From contig CM056730.1 of NCBI GenBank assembly GCA_029844215.1, positions 48,000,924 through 48,064,923 on the forward strand: DNA of 64,000 nt, given 5' to 3'. The notes beneath the pieces were generated by a model, which saw only the letters and a list, made by a program, of their open reading frames with translations, was not told where the DNA came from and ran no database searches. The stretch is from Przewalskia tangutica (Eukaryota > Streptophyta > Magnoliopsida > Solanales > Solanaceae). Position 1 is the stretch's first letter. Each line of letters starts with the position of its first letter. The translations under genes were made by a program, and so were the position numbers. Below are positions 58,890 to 64,000 of this stretch, piece after piece.

Positions 58890-59114
58890 TTGTTGTATAA
58901 ATCTTAGAGGTGCAGTAGTCTTGTTGTGGGCGTGGTTGTAAAAGGATTAAAGCTGCTCGTGTTTTATGTATATACGAAAAGCTGTTTTGGTTGGCCTGTT
59001 TTTTTACTATATCTCTCATTTCATGTGTAAAGTTTTTATTTCCTGGTTTTCTCGATGTTGTATCACTAGGGTGCGGGGTAAGGCACCGATGTGGCCCGAT
59101 TTTCGGGCGTCACA

Positions 59115-59743
59115 CGAATGGCGCCTTATGAGGCCTTGTATGAGAGGAAGTGCGGTCGCCTATAGGTTGGTTCGATGTGGGCGAGAGTGCGGCTAGTGGG
59201 ACGATTTGGTGCGTGAGCGTGGATAAGGTGAAGCTTATCCGAGGCGGCTATCGACATTTCGAGTCGCGAAGTCGTATGCAGATCATCGTCGTCGGCATCT
59301 TGAGTTCGAGGTTCATGATTGGGTTTTCCTAAAGGTGCCACCATGAAGGGTGTGATGAGATTCGGAAGAAGGAAACTCACCCAAGGTACATTGGGCCGTT
59401 TGATTGTCGCGAGGTAGGCAAGGTTGCCTATGAGTTGATCTGCCGTCCGATCCGGAGGCGGTGCATCGATTTTTCACGTATCTATCTTGAGAGATGTATC
59501 GGGATCCATCTAGGTACACCCGATTGACGATGTCGGTGTGAGGGGTTATCGTATGAGAGATTCCCATAGCGATAGTCGATCGTCAAGTTAGGCGTCTGCG
59601 GACGAAGGGCGTGGCTTCCGTCAAAGTCTTGTGGCGGAGCGAGCTCGAGGAGGAGAGATGACGTGGGAAGCCGAGGAGGACATGAGGCGTAAGTATCCTC
59701 ACCTATTCCCACACCTTCGGGTAATTCACTTTCCTACTTGTAA
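59115..59743 (+). pseudogene. pol: A3 pol, second part: integrase end and chromodomain (broken)
   Basis: It resumes the integrase after F at TGGCGCCTTATGAGGCCTTG (target APYEALY). It then reads CGSPIGWFDVGE-like sequence, the IGPY/VAYEL stretch (about 59390-59440) and a chromodomain (about 59540-59690, with IPIAIVDRQVRRLR-like and EAEEDMRRKYPHLF-like pieces). Stop TAA 59741-59743. Frames shift several times. Confidence 0.85.
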
Positions 59744-59869
59744 ATTTCCATTATCATATATGCCTAAGTGTTATTTTGTGGCCATGTGTGGCACTTACAA
59801 AGCTATTTAAGCTTCATCGATGATCTTGAGAAGGAACATTCGGGACGAATGTTTCTAAGGAGGGGAGAA
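59744..59869 (+). other. A3 3' tail and polypurine tract
   Basis: Non-coding, with GAACATTCGGGACGAATGTTT and AAGGAGGGGAGAA directly before the LTR at 59870. Confidence 0.85.
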
Positions 59870-60277
59870 TGTTATACCCCGTATTTTCCAGAGTATGTAC
59901 GTAAAGGAATACGTACAAAAAGTTTGGCCTTAAAGTTAGCCTTGGACGTTTTTATTTGTGCACAACTCACTAAAAGAATCGTTTTCCGACGAAACGTTTC
60001 CACAGATTTCGTAGGGAAAATTCCGACTATGTCATTTAGTATTTTTGCGGATTTTTCCGAGAGACGAAACATTTTGGACCAACGGGAGGGCGACACTTGG
60101 CACCCTCCAATTGGTGGACTTGAATCGTCCATGGGACGAGTTGGAATGGGATTGGCACGTTTTTGTGCCTTGCTCAAAGTCAAGGAGTTGGTAGGATATT
60201 TGTGTATAGTTAATCCTCACCCTACACTTGCCTTGCACTTGTCTTCATCTTGGCCATTGGTTGGCCAAGGCTTGAGC

Positions 60278-60285
60278 TATAAATA
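60278..60285 (+). promoter_or_regulatory. TATA box, A3 3' LTR
   Basis: TATAAATA followed by the GATGAAGA/TCTTCATC inverted repeat. Confidence 0.74.
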
Positions 60286-61139
60286 CCCCCCCTTTAGATG
60301 AAGAGTTCTTCATCCACAAAGTTATCTTCCAAGTCTTGAAAAATCCTCTCCTCTCCCAAGCCTTTCGTCCAACACCTCCCCTTTGAGTGAGTTTGGCGAG
60401 GGCCTACCCCTAGCCTAGCCGAAATCTACCCTCCCTTGGTAGAAAAGTTGTCTTCTAGTATTGTTATAATGCCCAAAATACCTAGCCCAAATCCCTTAGT
60501 CCTTTGTAGAAGTTGTGAAGAACTTCTAAGGTTTCTCGAGCTCTGGAGCGTACAACTTAGGAGCTAAACCTTGCTCAGGCGCGACTTTATCTAGGATATT
60601 ATTGGGCTTACCGTGGTAACTAATCCTAACCCTCTTTTGAATTAGAGAATACTTACTGTAGTAGTATAAGAATAAGTATAAATACTTAGAAGGATATTAC
60701 AGAATAGAATTGAGTATTATCACAAGTAGAAGGGTTTAAAGAAGAATAATTGAAATGTACTCACATAGAATCGTTTTTCTGAAGAGACTTATATAGCTCA
60801 GGGTAGGGTTGTGCTGCCGACTATCCATAGAATTGTGAACCCTCTGCTTAGAATGACCTTGAGTAGTCTTTGATAGATGTCTGTGACTATTATGGTGACT
60901 CTGCGCGCGACATATTCAACTTGGCAGGTGGTTTTCGCTGAGAAGGTATGTGATTCTTCCTAAAGCATGATATTTTACAATATATAGTACGGTAGACGTA
61001 CATATGTTAACTGAATAATACTTACGGCAATGCCTCACGGCTTAAGCCTGAATAACAAAGAACTGAAAGCATTTCAAAAGAAAACTGAATCATTTTTTTA
61101 ACAGAAGATAAATATTTGGTTTTTAAAAAAAAACAAAAG

Positions 61140-61187
61140 CTTAAGAGTTATACTAGCTTTATGGGAAGTTAGGTATAACAACTTAAG
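61140..61187 (+). other. 48-nt conserved LTR hairpin (A3 3' LTR)
   Basis: CTTAAG outer arms, GTTATAC/GTATAAC middle arms, TAGCTT/AAGTTA inner arms. Confidence 0.8.
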
Positions 61188-61399
61188 AATGATAAAAAGG
61201 AACTGTTTACTTGTTTGTTTATAAAAGCCTTGTATTGATTTTTGTTAAGTGTAGTAAGATTTGTGTGATAAGTAGACATATTATGATGCTACCTGGGTTA
61301 GTGTCTTGAAATGCTGTGTAAGGGGGTCATTCTTGCTGTGCTTACGTTGCTAACCGGTAAGTCCGTTGTCTTTGTTATTATCACCTACCCGATCGTTAT

Positions 61400-61675
61400 C
61401 TGAGGACTTGCCCCCTTGATGCGGGTCTATACGGCCTATGCGGTCTGTGAGACTAGGCGGATGAGAGGTATGCTCCAGGATTGATCATTACTGGTGTTTA
61501 GCCCGACGCGGGATTCCTATGCGGTCCGTTGAGACTACGCGGTCTTTTGAGGCTATGCGAGTGCGGGAGCCTAGGCGGATGCCGGGGGTTGGCTGCCCCC
61601 GATGCGAGGAATAACTCATGGGGGTCTGTGTGTGACCTATGCGGACTACGGAAGTCCAGGACTAGGCACGCAGAA
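61400..61675 (+). repeat. TATGCGG degenerate minisatellite (A3 3' LTR)
   Basis: Counterpart of 45260-45530. Confidence 0.7.
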
Positions 61676-61860
61676 TGATACTATGGGCGATTGGCCTTGC
61701 CCGATCATTCGCGGCCTAGAATAGACTATTCTGCTTTTCCTATTATTTGTTGTTGTGATGTGGCACTATGTGCAATTGAACGATTGTATTTGTGAAAAGG
61801 TTTTAAATACTTTGATTTCATTTCAGTTCTTTATAGTTTCACATACTTGGTACTGTTATC

Positions 61861-62040
61861 GACCTCGCCCGGGCCGCGTTCATGCCGCAGGTAAGGGCAG
61901 CAGTGCTAGATCCACATCCTTAGGATCTTTGCGTTGGTGTCGTGAGCTCCATCTTCTAGGAGGCTCTACTTTGGGTATGATCTCCTGTATTGTAGATAGT
62001 TTTGTCTGATCGGGGTATGGCGGGCCCTGTCCCGCCATAG
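61861..62040 (+). other. U5 hairpin cassette (A3 3' LTR)
   Basis: The UUCG stem is scrambled (CCTCGCCCGGG), while in the sister 5' LTR it is intact; the last stem GGCGGG..CCCGCC is intact. Confidence 0.66.
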
Positions 62041-62260
62041 TTGTTTACTTCCAGAGTGCTGTAGTACTATTATGCGGTTGGGATATCGCAAAAACTTGAG
62101 TTATTTATATTATGCCGTAAGGCAAGCTTTCATCGGATAAAGCGTTTACTTTTTACTATGTTTCCTGTCTTGTTTTATATTTCCGCTGGTTACTCTGATG
62201 TATGACTACTTGGGTGCCCCGGTAAGGCACCAGTCACGGGCCCCGGAATGGGTCGTGACA

Positions 62261-62996
62261 GTAGCGGTGCACTCGGTCCTCCATGTCTGCTACTAGCGCA
62301 GGGACATATCGAGCCAATGAATCGAACTCAACGTTGTACTCCCTAACGGTGCGCCCTCTCTGTCTCAGCATCAAAAACTTATCGGCCCGTGCCCTCCTCA
62401 TCTGCGGAGGCAAGAAGTGAGTGAGAAAAGCCTCCGAGAACTCGTCCCAAATAGCTGGAGGCGCGTGCTCTCCCCGGGATAACTCCCACGAATCAAACCA
62501 ATCGACTGCGGTATCACGCAGCCTATGTGAACCGAAGATCACGGACTCGGTCTCTGACGCCTTGATCACTCGCATGATCCTCTGTAGCTGACGGATGAAC
62601 TCCTGCGGATCATCCTCAGGCCTCGACCCGTAGAACTCTGGCGGGCTACAACTCAGAAAATCCCGCAGTCTCAGGCTGTCCGATCTAGGATGTACTACGG
62701 GTGCCACTGGAACTGCTGCGTCCAGCCTATCCTCATGTCTGGCCACGATCACGGCGATGGCGGGCCATCTCTCTGTAACCCATCTCCTCTGCTCCAGGCT
62801 GTGGGACTGGAGGTGCAGGTACTGTGGTCTCATCAGCCACTGCTGCGGCCCTAAACCCTGCTGGGGCCGGCGGCGTCGTGGAACTCGCCGTCTCGGGTAT
62901 AGACTGGGCCTGAGCCCTCGTGACTCTCGGTGTCCTACTAGCAGCTCCCTTGGCTGCCTTGCCCTTCTGGGCCCGGGTTGCCTTACGTGGAGGCAT
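62261..62996 (-). pseudogene. gag: A4 gag, N-terminal part
   Basis: The start ATG (62996-62994) lies two bases after an ACAG acceptor-like site. MPPRKATRAQKGKAAKGA is followed by an Ala/Pro-rich linker with one frame change near 62750. Then one open frame covers the capsid core: HPRSDSLRLRDFLSCS, DPQEFIRQLQRIMRVIKA, TAVDWFDSWELSRGEHAPPA, FSEAFLTHFLPPQMRRARAD, EYNVEFDSLARYVPALVADM. It ends at the A3 insertion within HRYVTG. Together with 43071-43709 this gag would be almost complete without A3. Confidence 0.92.
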
Positions 62997-63204
62997 AACT
63001 GTTAAAGAAAGGAAATACGTTAGAGGGGTCCAACTTATAACACAGCTCTAAGGCACGATCTCAGAGTGAGAAGAATGGAAACCAATCCTAAATATCCTAT
63101 AGCCTCCTGATTATAGGTGTGGTGCACAACACGCCGATAATCAAGACTCTACTAGATACGGTCTGTAGACACTTTCTGAGGATTAACTGCTCTGATATCA
63201 CTTT
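62997..63204 (-). other. A4 leader with primer site and acceptor-like site
   Basis: The primer site on the minus strand is TGATATCAGAGC (63200-63189), one base from the usual TGGTATCAGAGC. The acceptor-like TTTCTTTAACAG (AG at 63000-62999) immediately precedes the gag ATG. Confidence 0.82.
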
Positions 63205-64000
63205 TGTCACGACCGTTAGGGCGTGGTGAGTGTCTTAGGGGCACCCAAGTAGACATACATCAGAGTAATCAGCGGAATATAAAAACAAGACATGAAACAA
63301 ATGTAAATTGAGACACAGTTTATCTGAGAAAAGTCGCCTTTCGGCATATATATATATATATAAAGAGTGAACAGTTACATCCCAACTTTACAACATGACT
63401 ACAGACCTCTAGGAATGTAAACAACTATGGCGGGACAGGGCCCCGCCATACCCTGAATGTACATATATCTACAACATCAGGGAGAACCATACCAAAAGTC
63501 GAGCCTCCGGAGAAGATGGAGCTCCTGACACCAAAGCAAAGATCCTAAGGATGCAGATCTAGCACCTGCTTGCCCTTACCTGCGGCATGAACGGCCTCGA
63601 AGGAGTCGCATAACAGTACCAAGTATGTGGCGTAAAAATCAAGTAAAATCAAAGTATTTAAAACCATTTGCAAATACAACCAGTTTAACTGCACATAGTG
63701 CCACAACATAAACAAGAGCAAAATAGATATAATGTAACTGGTCTTTTCTAGGCCGCTAATGATCGAAGCAAGGCCAATCGCCCATAGTATCATTATGCGT
63801 GCCTAATCCTGGACTTCCGCGATCGCATAGGTCACACATGCACTGCATGAGGTATTCCTCGCATCGGGGGTAGCTAACCCCGGTACCCTCCTGGACTCCC
63901 GCAGTCCGCATAGTCACATAGACCGCATAGTCACACAGACCGCATAGGGCATCCCCCGCATCGGGATAAAACACCCGGAATGATCAATCCTGGAACTCCC
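63205..64000 (-). repeat. A4 5' LTR, truncated by window end
   Basis: It begins TGTCACGACC and matches 37220-38000. U5 hairpins are at about 63426-63610 and the TATGCGG block from about 63800 to the window end. TATA, donor and 48-nt hairpin would lie beyond the window. Confidence 0.9.

Larger units (their letters stand above)
50218..59114 (+). mobile_element. F: gag-only LTR element with chimeric LTR
   Basis: Complete insertion in A3 integrase: LTRs 50218-53651 and 55666-59114 (about 3.44 kb each), interior only 2.0 kb with a gag remnant, no pol. The flanks read TATTGAT (left) and CGAATGG (right) where intact relatives read TATTCAGATG. This fits a 5-bp target duplication around CAGAT with CAG damage on both sides. 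Confidence 0.92.
55666..59114 (+). repeat. F 3' LTR (3.4 kb)
   Basis: Near-identical to the F 5' LTR outside CHG sites. TATA 56103-56110, donor-like GT at 57079, hairpin 57175-57222, minisatellite 58205-58465, U5 hairpins 58721-58889. Ends GGGCGTCACA. Confidence 0.93.
43710..62260 (+). mobile_element. A3: Ty3/gypsy chromovirus, interrupted by F
   Basis: Complete insertion in A4 gag: 5' LTR 43710-46123, interior 46124-50217 and 59115-59869, 3' LTR 59870-62260. Target copies are GTAGT (left) and GTAGC (right), one base different. Same subfamily as A2 by LTR end sequence. Its coding region is the most heavily damaged of the four. Confidence 0.94.
59870..62260 (+). repeat. A3 3' LTR (2.4 kb)
   Basis: From TGTTATACCCCG to GGTCGTGACA, then the target copy GTAGC. 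TATA 60278-60285, donor-like GT at 60946, hairpin 61140-61187, TATGCGG block 61400-61675, U5 cassette 61861-62040. Confidence 0.94.
37220..64000 (-). mobile_element. A4: Ty3/gypsy chromovirus, interrupted by A3
   Basis: This minus-strand element has its 3' LTR at 37220-39620, internal parts at 39621-43709 and 62261-63204, and its 5' LTR from 63205 past the window end. A3 sits in gag, with target copies GTAGT (43705-43709) and GTAGC (62261-62265). A4 is the least damaged gag-pol in the window. Confidence 0.93.

Noticed and set aside
1..64000. tRNA, rRNA or host protein-coding genes
   Set aside because: None recognised; tRNA-like words are primer-binding sites of the elements, and all recognisable protein motifs belong to gag or pol.

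Overview
The window is plant nuclear DNA made almost entirely of nested LTR retrotransposons of the Ty3/gypsy superfamily. Complete or partial copies carry gag - protease - reverse transcriptase - RNase H - integrase - chromodomain in that order, with initiator-Met-tRNA primer sites and plant-type TATA boxes. This fits Tekay/Del-type chromoviruses of a flowering plant. The protease stretch resembles elements I know from asterids, particularly Solanaceae, but that taxonomic guess is weak. I see no host gene, tRNA or rRNA. Labels used here: A1-A4 are autonomous-type elements with about 2.4 kb LTRs; C, D, E and F are related elements with 3.4-3.8 kb LTRs; B is an older LTR fragment.

Layout: A1 (+) enters from the left (gag-pol remnant 1-4662, 3' LTR 4801-7209). 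B (-) is an LTR fragment at 7210-8160. C (-) runs 8161-24176 and is interrupted by A2 (+, 12025-21389, 3' LTR truncated). D (+, LTR 24177-27537) sits inside C's other LTR. E (-, 27645-37153) sits in D's leader. A4 (-) also sits in D's leader, from 37220 past the window end. A3 (+, 43710-62260) is inside A4's gag, and F (+, 50218-59114) is inside A3's integrase. The deepest chain is B>C>D>A4>A3>F, six levels. Target-site duplications can be read or partly read at several junctions.

How the parts work: A1-A4 would have encoded a single gag-pol polyprotein. E and F keep only gag-like coding and C none, so these would depend on proteins from A-type relatives. All gag-pol copies are now broken. 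Many of the breaks follow a grammar: CAG, CTG and CCG sites are lost or scrambled while flanking sequence is intact. This looks more like consensus error at CHG-methylated sites than natural decay.

The most interesting structure is in the LTRs. All families, otherwise diverged, share (i) a hairpin of exactly 48 nt in nearly every copy, with several compensatory base-pair changes; (ii) a U5 cassette of five or six small hairpins; (iii) a consensus 5' splice donor inside the LTR, with an acceptor-like site just before the gag ATG in three elements; and (iv) a family-specific minisatellite always placed between the donor and the hairpin cassette. Together they suggest a conserved structured, possibly spliced, leader RNA.
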